The notes below the pieces were generated by a model that saw only the letters and a program-made list of their open reading frames with translations, did not search any database and was not told where the DNA came from. The position numbers and the translations under genes were made by a program. A stretch of DNA of 64,000 nucleotides. Source: G965197405 sp965197405. GTDB lineage: Bacteria; Chloroflexota; Dehalococcoidia; Lucifugimonadales; JAGWBF01. The stretch is from NCBI GenBank assembly GCA_965197405.1, contig OZ240206.1, positions 1,922,001 to 1,986,000 of the forward strand. Direction: 5' to 3'. Below, piece after piece: positions 33,798-42,474 of this stretch. The number at the start of each line of letters is the position of its first letter. The stretch's first letter is position 1.

Positions 33798-34831
33798 ATT
33801 TGTGGATGAGATGGGTAAACTTTCGCGCCCTCCGTGACATCCTCCTCTTAGTGAGGGCAAATCCGCACAAGCTGCGAGCGGCTGACCTTGTGCGCCTCAC
33901 CTCGGAAGAAAAGATAATGACTGGACGAAATGGTAAACCTCTTGGTGCCTCTAGTCATTACCATCATCGAAGGACATTAGAACGACTCGGTCTATTGACC
34001 AAGCAAGGCGGCCGTTATGCCCTTAACAACCGTTCACCAGAGGCTATGACACTCACGAGCCGATCCTCTCTTGGGAGCACGTTAGTCTCCGAAGAGAAGG
34101 AAGCCTTCGCGAACGTTATTCTACGCAATGAAGATTGCCGCAATGCATTTTTCGATCAGTTCATGCAGGCTGGAACAGAGACCAAAGATGTCCTTGAGTT
34201 CATTGAACGCGCCCAACCGATAGAGATGAGCGTCTTCCAAGGACACGCGGGCTCTAATCGTCCGAGATTGCGGGCTACTCATGAAACCCCAGCTTCTCTT
34301 CCCGGGCAAAAGCATGTGGCCATGAGAGCCTTCGCAACAAAGGAATGGTCCGTGTTCTCTGGGACCAATGCAATCCAAGCCATCCACTTCGGTCTGAGGG
34401 CTTGGTCCGTGGATCAATTGAGCTTTCTGGATAACATATATCGAACCGGTGGCTTGTATTGCATCTATCCCAAACAGATTGCACTACCGCTGACAAACGA
34501 TGAATTGGCATCCCGGATGGTAGACTCCCTTAACTTCGTAAATGAGTGGACGACTATCCGCGTAGGTGATTTTGCACTGCGAACGGGAATCGAACATCGA
34601 GTATCCATTGAGCAGACTAAGGATGTCTTGATGTCGTGGATGAGAGTGCATCCAGATGTGGTGGCAGGGATCCCGACAAATGAACGATTCATAGCTGGAG
34701 GTCTAGCCGACGGCCAAAGAGGCCTGGTACTTAAGGGCTTCTTGTTAGAACCCGGAGGTGCGTACGTGTCTCATCTTCGGATACACCGGAGTCTTCATCA
34801 CAGAGTAAGGAGGAAGCTGAAACAGCCATGA
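33794..34831 (+). CDS. Unknown protein with N-terminal winged helix, cassette gene 2
   Basis: The 345-residue protein starts at ATG 33794 inside the methyltransferase stop. Residues about 10-80 look like a winged-helix DNA-binding region (FRALRDILLLVRANPHKLRA, SHYHHRRTLERLGLLTKQGG). The rest has LRATHETPASLPGQKHVAMR, FGLRAWSVDQLSFLDNIYRT and IHRSLHHRVRRKLKQP and matches nothing I can name. It may recognise DNA sequence or methylation state for the ATPase and PIN nuclease that follow. It overlaps the ATPase gene by ATGA. Confidence 0.7.
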   Translation: MNLWMRWVNFRALRDILLLVRANPHKLRAADLVRLTSEEKIMTGRNGKPLGASSHYHHRRTLERLGLLTKQGGRYALNNRSPEAMTLTSRSSLGSTLVSEEKEAFANVILRNEDCRNAFFDQFMQAGTETKDVLEFIERAQPIEMSVFQGHAGSNRPRLRATHETPASLPGQKHVAMRAFATKEWSVFSGTNAIQAIHFGLRAWSVDQLSFLDNIYRTGGLYCIYPKQIALPLTNDELASRMVDSLNFVNEWTTIRVGDFALRTGIEHRVSIEQTKDVLMSWMRVHPDVVAGIPTNERFIAGGLADGQRGLVLKGFLLEPGGAYVSHLRIHRSLHHRVRRKLKQP

Positions 34832-35994
34832 CCACAACAAGCTCCGGACTACAGAGATTTGGACTCAAGTACAATCCGTTTCCACCGGCGACTACGGGCG
34901 TTGCTTTCGTCGACGACATTTCGCTGCCCCAGTCTTGGGAGCAGGAGATCACTCAGAGAATGAATCGCCTATCTGAGTCTGTAGGCGATAAGGCCATCGT
35001 CATCGTTGGGGGGTATGGATCAGGCAAGACCTTCATTCTCAATTGGATCGCTCGCAGAGACCTGTCGCCCCGCCGTGTTCACCCCTACTTCTTCGATAAT
35101 CCTGGTCTCGCCTTTTACGACTTGGCGAATCGCCTTATGCGACAGATGGGGCGCTACGAGCTCTCCAAAGCAATTTGGGAGATGTTCTACAAGCCGGATG
35201 AGCGTCAGAATCCACAACTGACTCTCATTCAGCTTCAGTTCCCCGATTGGCTGACCACTCTCAAAGACCGGGAATCGAGAGATTCTGCGATCCTAAGTTT
35301 GTCGCGTGCATTGCAGGAGTCTGGATTAGCCACAGACGAAGAAATCTCAAACAAGTTCGCTCGAGTAGTCGTTGAGACTCGTGAACGCCCCTATTACGAG
35401 TATCGTGATTTCGTTCCGAGGTCCTCAAGGGCTCTTGTAGCGGAGCGGGAAGAAGCGAGTTACTTCAGCACTCTGATTAGAATATTGTTGCGAATACATG
35501 AGGCTCAGGGAATAGCGTTCCTCATTGATGAGTTTGAGGATGTCGCACTAGGACGAAGACTGAACAGGAGGCAAACGTCAGAGTACATCGCCACCATAAG
35601 GCGGCTCTTGGACACCGCACAGGAAGAGAATCTGTGGATCATCCTCTCAATGACTCCAGAGGGACTTGACCAGACAACGAGGCTAGACCCTTCGCTGATC
35701 GAGCGCTTCACTCAGCAATATGAGATTCCGCCGTTGTCTGAAGATGAGGCGCTACACATTGTGCTAAAGCGACTCAAGAGTGCTCGAATTCTTGACAGGG
35801 ACGACCTTAGTCCGTTTCCAGACAACGCTCTGTCGGAACTGAGGCCAACCACCAAATCAAGTCCTAGAAGGTTGATCAAGGTGTTGTGGCACACGCTCGC
35901 GCTCACTGTCCAAAACAATGACAACGCGCCCATTTCTGTCGACACACTAAGACAGGCAGAAGAAGACCTGTATCCCGGGAGCGTGGACGCATGA
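34828..35994 (+). CDS. AAA+ ATPase (Orc1/Cdc6-like), cassette gene 3
   Basis: The 388-residue protein has the N-terminal FGLKYNPFPPATTGVAFVDD, Walker A GGYGSGKTF near residue 65, Walker B IAFLIDEFEDVALG near 230, a sensor-like segment LWIILSMTPEGLD near 268, and RRLIKVLWHTLALTV near the end. The layout is that of STAND/Orc-like ATPases used as switches or loaders in defence systems such as BREX. It overlaps its neighbours on both sides by ATGA, so it is made in step with them. It likely couples recognition to nuclease action. Confidence 0.82.
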   Translation: MTTTSSGLQRFGLKYNPFPPATTGVAFVDDISLPQSWEQEITQRMNRLSESVGDKAIVIVGGYGSGKTFILNWIARRDLSPRRVHPYFFDNPGLAFYDLANRLMRQMGRYELSKAIWEMFYKPDERQNPQLTLIQLQFPDWLTTLKDRESRDSAILSLSRALQESGLATDEEISNKFARVVVETRERPYYEYRDFVPRSSRALVAEREEASYFSTLIRILLRIHEAQGIAFLIDEFEDVALGRRLNRRQTSEYIATIRRLLDTAQEENLWIILSMTPEGLDQTTRLDPSLIERFTQQYEIPPLSEDEALHIVLKRLKSARILDRDDLSPFPDNALSELRPTTKSSPRRLIKVLWHTLALTVQNNDNAPISVDTLRQAEEDLYPGSVDA

Positions 35995-36773
35995 CCCAAG
36001 CCATCGCACTAGGCACCATACCGAAGAGCGCGTTCTTGGACACGAATCCCCTGGTAAACCTGTTCGATCTGTGGAAGGTGTGCTCCTACGCAGGAGTTCA
36101 TCTTGACACTGTGACAGATTGGGCAACCCTCAAATCCGCCCTGGGACGTCGGAACAAATCCACCGCTCAGATATCTGCGCGAGACGCTCGTGACGTAAAG
36201 ATGGGCATCGAGTGTTTTACGAATTTGGAGGGCAATAGGGGAAGTTATCAGTACTATACTTCGAGCATATGCCGTTCTGAAATGCATCACGTTGTGCTGG
36301 ACGCGCTCGCATCCGAACGTTTGGTGAGGAGAAGAATACCACATCGCCTACGCGTGAGACGGCCTCAAGTGCTTTATAGAAGAGCGCTGGAAAGCAGTGA
36401 CTACCTTGAGTTACAACGTGATTTGGACGAATTCTTTGAGTCTCTTCGTGTCGATTACGGCATAGATATCGTGGAGGTCGAGCAGGGCAGAGCTGGTACA
36501 ACGGTAACTTTCGAGGACGTTTGGAATACGGCCCGGGCAGTGTGGTCACGGGTACTCATTGACGTAATGGACTCTTACATCTATGCAGCCGCCGTAGAGA
36601 TTGAGGCAGATGTCTTTATGACCTCGGACGGCAGTTTGCTTGAAGCCTTGGCTAACCTTCGCAATCCTAGTGGAGAATGGGTCTCTCTCAGCAGGTCCCT
36701 AAAGCGTGCCTTGGGTAAGCCTGCAACTGCATCGCTACCTCTTCCCATGAGGCCTCAATTATCGCTGCCTTAG
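35991..36773 (+). CDS. PIN-domain nuclease, cassette gene 4
   Basis: The 260-residue protein has PIN motifs at both ends of a long insertion: SAFLDTNPLVNLFDLW near residue 14 (first Asp), SICRSEMHHVVLDAL near 90 (Glu), and VLIDVMDSYIYAAAVEIEAD with VFMTSDGSLLEAL near 190-215 (last Asp residues). All catalytic acids appear present, so it should be active on RNA or DNA. It is larger than VapC toxins. It begins inside the ATPase stop (ATGA) and ends the cassette. An IS21-type element starts about 140 bases later. Confidence 0.82.
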   Translation: MTQAIALGTIPKSAFLDTNPLVNLFDLWKVCSYAGVHLDTVTDWATLKSALGRRNKSTAQISARDARDVKMGIECFTNLEGNRGSYQYYTSSICRSEMHHVVLDALASERLVRRRIPHRLRVRRPQVLYRRALESSDYLELQRDLDEFFESLRVDYGIDIVEVEQGRAGTTVTFEDVWNTARAVWSRVLIDVMDSYIYAAAVEIEADVFMTSDGSLLEALANLRNPSGEWVSLSRSLKRALGKPATASLPLPMRPQLSLP

Positions 36774-37018
36774 TATCGCTTAACTGTCCAACCCATGAAC
36801 GAAAACAAACACCGACGCCTCCATGAGAGCTAGTTCTGGGACGGCAACGTACCTATTCCAGATTAGGCCCGTCGCTTTCACCTTTGTGTCAAGGGCGGAG
36901 AGAAATCAGGCCGTGTGGCGGAGCAAAAGTGTACCACTTGAGCGGCGATGTTCAGCGAAAATGTCCGCCTACGACGGGTGTCGTCGGGAGCCCTTAGTCG
37001 CAGCGAGGTTGGTGGAGC

Positions 37019-37717
37019 CTATGCGTCAGGGGAATCGCTGGCTGAGCGCGTGGTGACGGCTAGCCGGCTCTGCTTGAGGCGGTAGCTCTCGCCGTTCATC
37101 TCCAGGATGTGGACTCTGTGAGTAAGGCGGTCCAGCAGGGCGCCGGTCAGTCTCTCCGAGCCGAAGACCTCGGTCCACTCGTCGAAGGGCAGGTTGGTGG
37201 TGACCAGGACCGACCCTCTCTCGTAGCGTTGACTGAAGACCTCGAAGAGGAGCTCCGCGCCGGTCTTGGAGAGCGGGACGAAGCCCAGCTCGTCGATGAT
37301 GAGCAGCTTGAGTCGGGCCAGCTTCTTCTGGAGGTTGAGTAGTCGTCGCTCATCCCTGGCCTCGATCAGCTCGTGTACCAGCGATGCGGCGGTGCTGAAG
37401 CCGACCGACAGCCCCCTCTGGCAGGCGGCGAGTCCCAGGCCGAGGGCGACATGGGTCTTGCCTGTACCGCTGTTGCCGACGGCGATGAAGGTGTCGAGGC
37501 TCTTGGTGGCGGGGAAGCGCGCCGCCTTGATCCTGCGGTCCACCATGCGATGATGGCGGTCTATCAGCTCGAGCTCAGCTAGCCTCAGCAGGTATCCCGG
37601 ATGGTCTACGCCCTCGGCGGCGCACTGGCCGGCCACCTTGCCGTACTCCCTCAGGAAGGTCGGCAGCTTCAGCTCCTTGAGGTGATGCTCCAGCAGCACC
37701 GTCGACCTGTTGCTCAC
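37019..37717 (-). CDS. istB: IS21 helper ATPase IstB
   Basis: The 232-residue DnaA/DnaC-like ATPase assists IstA. Walker A is FIAVGNSGTGKTHVALGLG near residue 65 and Walker B LKLLIIDELGFVPLSKTG near 130; LVTTNLPFDEWTEVFGSERL and LTHRVHILEMNGESYRLKQS follow. The GTG start at 37717 has GGGGAG upstream and overlaps the istA stop (GTGA). The open frame upstream of this start is not coding. Confidence 0.92.
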   Translation of the reverse strand: MSNRSTVLLEHHLKELKLPTFLREYGKVAGQCAAEGVDHPGYLLRLAELELIDRHHRMVDRRIKAARFPATKSLDTFIAVGNSGTGKTHVALGLGLAACQRGLSVGFSTAASLVHELIEARDERRLLNLQKKLARLKLLIIDELGFVPLSKTGAELLFEVFSQRYERGSVLVTTNLPFDEWTEVFGSERLTGALLDRLTHRVHILEMNGESYRLKQSRLAVTTRSASDSPDA

Positions 37718-39213
37718 CGCCTGCTCCCCGACATGAGCGCCATGTAGTCGCTGGCTGCTGTCTTCGTCACAGTGACCCTGGGCAGGTGGGGGTACAGCTC
37801 CAGGTCGAGTCTCTGAGGACGACCCTCCATCCTGCACAGCACCAGGTGCTTGACGGCGTCGAAGCTTATGGCGCCGAGCCTGAGGGCATCACGCACGGCC
37901 TCGTACACCTCCTGCGTCCGGAAGTTCTCCACCAACCGCAGCACCTGCACGAACTCCCGCTTGCCGCGCCTGCCCATCCTCGACTCCAGCAGTCTGCGCA
38001 GCACACCGAACTCCTCCGGCAACTCCCACCCGACCAGAGGAGCGGCCTGGTCCAGCGCTCCCGTCTTGCGCTCCAGCAGCGGCAGGTAGTGGACAGGGTC
38101 GAAGATGAAGTCGTCGCGTTCGTATGAGCGCGGATGCCGGGCTATCATCTCTACCCCGCAGCTGATCACCACCTCGCCAACATAGCCGCGCACCACCACC
38201 TCCCTGTGACCATAGGCCACTGGCACCGAGTAGTCGTTGGTCCGGTACCGCACCAGGGACAGGGAGCTGACACGGCTCACGTGCTTGTCGCTGGCGTCGT
38301 ATGGCACGGCGGGGAACGCCAGCAGGGCTTCCAGGTCACGCTCCATCCGCTGGCCTATCGTCTCCCTGTGCCCACGCAGCTGTCTCCCCATCCGTTCCAG
38401 GCACCGCTCCTCGAGGTAGGCGTTGAGCGCATCGAAGCTCGGGAACGACGGCACAGGCACCAGGAAGTTCCGGCGAGCATATCCCACCAGCCCCTCGACC
38501 TTGCCCTTGTCGTTACCCTTGCCGGGACGGCCGAACCGATCCTCGAACAGGTAGTGCGACACCAGCTCCGAGAACACACGAGTACGCTGGCGCCGGCCGT
38601 CTCCCAGGATCCTGGCCACCGCCAGTCTCGTGTTGTCGTACAAGATGCTCCGCGGCACGCCGCCCAGGAACGAGAACGCCGAGACGTGACCGTCGCAGAA
38701 CGCCTCGGTCGTCTCCGCGGGGTAGGCCTTGACGAAGCACGCGTCGCTGTGGGGAAGGTCCAGCACGAAGTAGTGGATGGTCTGCTCCACTCCTCCGATG
38801 ACCGCCTTGGCCTGGCCGAAGTCGCACTGGGCATCACCAGGAGGATGGGAGAGCGGAACGTACATCTCGCGTGTCCGGCGGCGGCGCTCGCGCACGTAGT
38901 CCTTGACTATCGTGTACTTGCCGGTGAAGCCGTGCTCAGCTCGCAGGCGCTCGTAGATCCGCTTAGCCGTGTGGCGCTGCTTCTTCGGAAGACTACGGTC
39001 ATCCTCCAGGATCCGATCGATCGCGCCGCGGTATGGGTCCAGCTTGGGACGACGGGCCGGTGACTGTCGACGGTATCAGGGTGGCACCGAGTACTCCAGC
39101 ATCTTGCGCACCGTGTCCCGGTGCAGCCCGAACACCCGGGCAGCCTCTCGCGTGCTCATCCCTTCCACCATGCAGGCCCGGCGCACTCGAACGTACAGTT
39201 CCACTTTGTACAT
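37714..39213 (-). pseudogene. istA: IS21 transposase IstA with an internal TGA codon
   Basis: From ATG 39213 the frame reads MYKVELYVRVRRACMVEGMS and the HTH TREAARVFGLHRDTVRKMLE, then TGA at 39076-39078 (codon 46), and continues YRRQSPARRPKLDPYRGAID without shift to TGA 37714. Relatives have Gly there (VPPGYRR), so GGA to TGA is the simplest explanation. The DDE core is intact: DAQCDFGQAKAV, SILYDNTRLAV and GKGNDKGKVEGLVGYAR. The HTH is separated from the catalytic part unless TGA is read through or translation restarts downstream, so the element is probably not autonomous. Confidence 0.88.
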
Positions 39214-39331
39214 CCTTCACACCTTCCATCGAGTTGCCTCCAACTCTATAGAAGGCGGCGGGTGGTCCAGTTTTGCAGCGCCACTCCCGGACGCTCACAC
39301 CCGCCTCGCCGGTCCATTATTACTCCGCCCT

Positions 39332-41047
39332 TTACAATATGCTTTCTCCTCTCCTCTGCTCTTCCTCCTCCTGAAAATGACTGTCTATGATTGCCTTAGC
39401 TGACGTGTCCAAACCTGGGAAAAGCGTTTCTTTCGTAACGTTCATTAGACGTAGATCCTTCAGCATCTCAGGCTTGTGCTTTCCTTTCAAGGTTAGCCTA
39501 TAGTGAGCATAGACGGGGATCCTCTCGTTCCATTGCTGAATGTTATCGCGCTCGAACCGTTCGTGGAATGCTGATATCAGGAATGCCCCTGACTGTGCGC
39601 GAATTCTTTCGGGGGACTGCTGTGGCTCTACTATGAAGACCTTATACAAATCTCGTAGGTTGATTCGCTCCTCAAAACTGGGGCTTTCTGTTCTAATCAA
39701 TTGATATAGTTGTCGCAGAGCAGTTCGATATTCGAACGATTTGAAAACGTGCCCTGGGCTATGGCAGGAGCAAGTTCCATTTCCAAGGAGTACATCCTGT
39801 TGAGGCCGTGACAATTTGGCGAAGTTGGCAATCACTGTGATTGTGTCGCTGTTGAATGCCTTTATCAGTGCCTTCGGCACCGCGAAAACATGGAGGCGGC
39901 TATCTTCTTCTCCACCTTCTTCACAGGCGGAGTAGAGCGCGACTAGTGGATTTCGAGTGATGTCTAGGAAGCGTGTCCGAAGGCCATGATGTTGAGCTTG
40001 AACCCATTGCGCAAGAGCTGATCTTGTTGCGTTGAACTCCTCTGGCCGCCGTGAAATGAGGTCTATCAGCATACCGCTCTCGGCTATGCGGATATTGCTT
40101 CTCATCACAGAAGGCCTCAGGCTCCATTGGCTCTTGGCTTCTCCTCGAAAATAGAGCGCGGCTGTGCTGTGGAGCTTTTCTAGCCTTCGGATCTCGCTAA
40201 GTAGATCTTCGACGGACTGTATAGGTTCCTGTCGTTCTCCCCATTGATGGGGAGTAATGTTGCTCTGCTCAAAGAGTATGGCTTTCCAAGGTGTTGTGCC
40301 AGCTAGGTAAGCGTTGCTAAGCTCCGTGCGTTCAAGAATGGTGTTGGTGAGAGTCGCATTCTGAAGATCAGTCTTCGTGAGGATGGCCATTCCAAGATTG
40401 GCGCCACTGAGGTCCGCGTCTATGAGCGTGGCTTGTGTTAGGTCAGCACCGAAGAGGTACGCGTTAGTCAGGTCAGCTTTATCTAGGCAGACGGATTTTA
40501 GATTGGTATACCTTAAGCGTGCGCCGGGAAGTCTCGCTGACTCCAGGGAGGCCCCTTCTAGGTTGGTGCGGTTCAGGCTCGCGCCCTCCAGATTAGCCTC
40601 CTCAAAGTGAGCCCCTTCCGCGTTAGCATAGTCTAACTCGGCCCCAACAAGGCTCGCCTTTATTGGCCAAGCATTTCGTAGTTGAGCCGAAGTTAGTTCG
40701 GCATTGTCCAGGTTCGCATCGTCCAAGGCAGAGTCTTCCAGATTAGCTCCGTACAACTTGGCTCTCTCCATGCGGGCATTGTCTAAGGAGGCACCTTTGA
40801 GGCAGGCACCGAGGAGGTCAGCTCCCTCTAGGTTTGCATGTCTTGCGCGCAGGCGTTCTAGGTTAGCACTCCGTAAGTCCATCCGCTGTAGGGGGATCAT
40901 TCCTTCGTCGTCAAGCTTTCCAACCTGCTTGAATTCTTCATAAAGGTCGATGCCGGACAGGTCGGCCGTGAACCGATTTTCCACTTGTCTCTTGTTCCAA
41001 GATTCGGGACCTTCTAGGATCCATCTCAAGTGTTCAGGGTTAGCCAT
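39332..41047 (-). CDS. Pentapeptide-repeat protein fused to a FRG domain
   Basis: ATG 41047 follows GGAGG and gives 571 residues. Residues about 45-270 are pentapeptide repeats of A(D/N)LxxA type (DLRSANLERLRARHANLEGA onward), a right-handed beta-helix. Residues about 285-520 contain a FRG domain: ALYFRGEAKSQWSLRPSVMR, VQAQHHGLRTRFLDITRNPL and VALYSACEEGG. FRG domains are predicted catalytic or nucleotide-related domains common in abortive-infection genes. The start overlaps the stop of the gene upstream (TGATG). A role in phage defence is inferred from domains and neighbours. Confidence 0.85.
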   Translation of the reverse strand: MANPEHLRWILEGPESWNKRQVENRFTADLSGIDLYEEFKQVGKLDDEGMIPLQRMDLRSANLERLRARHANLEGADLLGACLKGASLDNARMERAKLYGANLEDSALDDANLDNAELTSAQLRNAWPIKASLVGAELDYANAEGAHFEEANLEGASLNRTNLEGASLESARLPGARLRYTNLKSVCLDKADLTNAYLFGADLTQATLIDADLSGANLGMAILTKTDLQNATLTNTILERTELSNAYLAGTTPWKAILFEQSNITPHQWGERQEPIQSVEDLLSEIRRLEKLHSTAALYFRGEAKSQWSLRPSVMRSNIRIAESGMLIDLISRRPEEFNATRSALAQWVQAQHHGLRTRFLDITRNPLVALYSACEEGGEEDSRLHVFAVPKALIKAFNSDTITVIANFAKLSRPQQDVLLGNGTCSCHSPGHVFKSFEYRTALRQLYQLIRTESPSFEERINLRDLYKVFIVEPQQSPERIRAQSGAFLISAFHERFERDNIQQWNERIPVYAHYRLTLKGKHKPEMLKDLRLMNVTKETLFPGLDTSAKAIIDSHFQEEEEQRRGESIL

Positions 41048-41469
41048 CAGGTGGTTCCTCCGGAGTCTGTACGCTGTTTGTTTCGTATGGAAGTCAACTC
41101 CATGATGAATCTGTTTAGGGTTCGTTTGCAATCCCTGGCCACCTCGACATAACTCAATGCTAGACTTGGGGCTACCCTCAACCGGACGTCCGCAGGTTCG
41201 GCGCAAGCGCGTTCGTCGGTCCGTCTCTCCCAGATACATATCCCGAGATCTCCGCTACTTGGCTTCCGAGCTCGCTGCGGTGCCTGGTGAATACGTGACA
41301 CCATATGTTGACCTGCCTTCTTCCGTTTCGTCCTACGCGCTAGGCCGGTGAGAATGAGGAAGTCCCGGACGGCGCTCGTGATGTTGGCCTCGGCCTGAAA
41401 GTCGTCATGCCGCCTCAGTATCTCGGCGGCGGCATTGCGATACCTGGGATCGTTCACATCAATGTGCAT
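41047..41469 (-). CDS. Small protein with a methylase-like N-terminus
   Basis: The 140-residue protein starts at ATG 41469 with AGGAG upstream. Its first 45 residues (DPRYRNAAAEILRRHDDFQA, ANITSAVRDFLILTGLARRT) resemble the N-terminal helical segment of certain adenine-specific DNA methylases. The remainder (LRVAPSLALSYVEVARDCKR, TLNRFIMELTSIRNK) does not continue that family, so it may be a separate small protein or a decayed remnant. It follows the DUF6602 gene by nine bases and overlaps the FRG gene start by one base. Confidence 0.6.
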   Translation of the reverse strand: MHIDVNDPRYRNAAAEILRRHDDFQAEANITSAVRDFLILTGLARRTKRKKAGQHMVSRIHQAPQRARKPSSGDLGICIWERRTDERACAEPADVRLRVAPSLALSYVEVARDCKRTLNRFIMELTSIRNKQRTDSGGTT

Positions 41470-41478
41470 GAACTGCTC

Positions 41479-42333
41479 CTATTCGCCCAAGTTGAAGGCT
41501 ACCATTCCCAAGTATTGTCCAAAATTGAAATTGTTCCAGAGTAGCTTTTCGTTCACGGCAGTCAGGACGCCCCATAAGATTTCTAGCTCTCGCTCTGGAC
41601 CGTGCATCCAAATCTCCTCTGGAGATATGTTGGCGCCATCCTGTATCGCCCGTCCAACTTGGCTCTCGAATGGAAGGGAGTCGATAGTTACGAACCCTTT
41701 TCCTAGAACGAAAACGCCATCGAGGAACAGATGGTTGAAGAACTGCCGGTCTTCCGGTTTGGTCTTCTTAAGATCATCTACTCTAAAGTCATCTTCCAAC
41801 GAGACTTCTGTCATCCACTTTAGAACTGTTTCAATCTTGGAAGGGCCTTCGTAAGCAAAGATGAAGGAATAAGGACGTGGATTGTCCACCATGCCGGTAG
41901 GGTTGAAATGCTGCGATGGAATGTTCGCGAGGTTCTTGATGCGCTTGGCGGCTGCGGCAGCACTCCTCACGTCATTCTTCGTCAAACGAGACTTGACCTC
42001 TATCGTAGCTGCAACTGTTTCGATAAGGAAAAGGTCAATACCCGTAGACAGTGGGAGTTTCGGATACCTCTTATTGTGTATGACGACATCGATCTGATTC
42101 CTGGGCTCTTCGTCTTTAGCTTCGCCATGGAAGACTTCTCCAGTACCCACCCCCCAGAAGCCAGAGATATTCTCGGCCAAGAACTCCCTAACGAATGCTT
42201 CACGTATCAAGCCTCTGTTTAGTCCATGATGAAACGAACTAGCCGCCTTGCCTTCGGCTTCGAGTCGCCGCCGAATCCGGTCGAAGTGCGAGCGGAACAG
42301 TGTCGGTGAGCCAGCATCGTCCAGTTGGGGCAT
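41479..42333 (-). CDS. DUF6602-like nuclease-fold protein
   Basis: ATG 42333 (GGGAGG upstream) gives 284 residues. The core is PD-(D/E)xK-like: EPRNQIDVVIHNKRYPKLPL near residue 80 with Asp, then FLIETVAATIEVKSRLTKND near 105 with E-x-K. Earlier, GLIREAFVREFLAENISGFW is typical of the DUF6602 family. Later WGVLTAVNEKLLWNNFNFGQ is conserved in relatives as I recall. It heads an operon with the 140-residue gene and the FRG protein. A restriction-like or nucleic-acid-cleaving function is inferred from the fold only. Confidence 0.75.
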   Translation of the reverse strand: MPQLDDAGSPTLFRSHFDRIRRRLEAEGKAASSFHHGLNRGLIREAFVREFLAENISGFWGVGTGEVFHGEAKDEEPRNQIDVVIHNKRYPKLPLSTGIDLFLIETVAATIEVKSRLTKNDVRSAAAAAKRIKNLANIPSQHFNPTGMVDNPRPYSFIFAYEGPSKIETVLKWMTEVSLEDDFRVDDLKKTKPEDRQFFNHLFLDGVFVLGKGFVTIDSLPFESQVGRAIQDGANISPEEIWMHGPERELEILWGVLTAVNEKLLWNNFNFGQYLGMVAFNLGE

Positions 42334-42474
42334 CTCAGTTCGTCCTCCCAAAGGATGTGGTTGAGCAAGAAGATTCCTCTAACAGGCTAGGCTCCCACCC
42401 GTTGTCGGAGCCTGATTCTCTATCCGTCGAACGAAAGTCATCCATCGGTATTGTCTGAGGGTAGGGCGCGACAT

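Larger units (their letters stand above)
36914..39285 (-). mobile_element. IS21-family element with nonsense-mutated istA
   Basis: istA and istB on the minus strand are bounded by imperfect inverted ends: TGGCGGAGCAAAAGTGTACC at 36916 on the left and, read inward on the right, TGGCGCTGCAAAACTGGACC ending about 39283. Outer limits are uncertain by a few bases, and I saw no clear target duplication. It sits between the methyltransferase cassette and the FRG operon. The 36774-36913 spacer holds nothing else I can name. Confidence 0.85.

Noticed and set aside
39076..39078. In-frame TGA of istA as a second selenocysteine codon
   Set aside because: The position is Gly in relatives, lies in a linker after the HTH, has no neighbouring Cys, and transposases of this family are not selenoproteins.
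36914..39285. Target-site duplication for the IS21 element
   Set aside because: Comparing several candidate end positions gave no matching 4-8 base flanks, so none is claimed.
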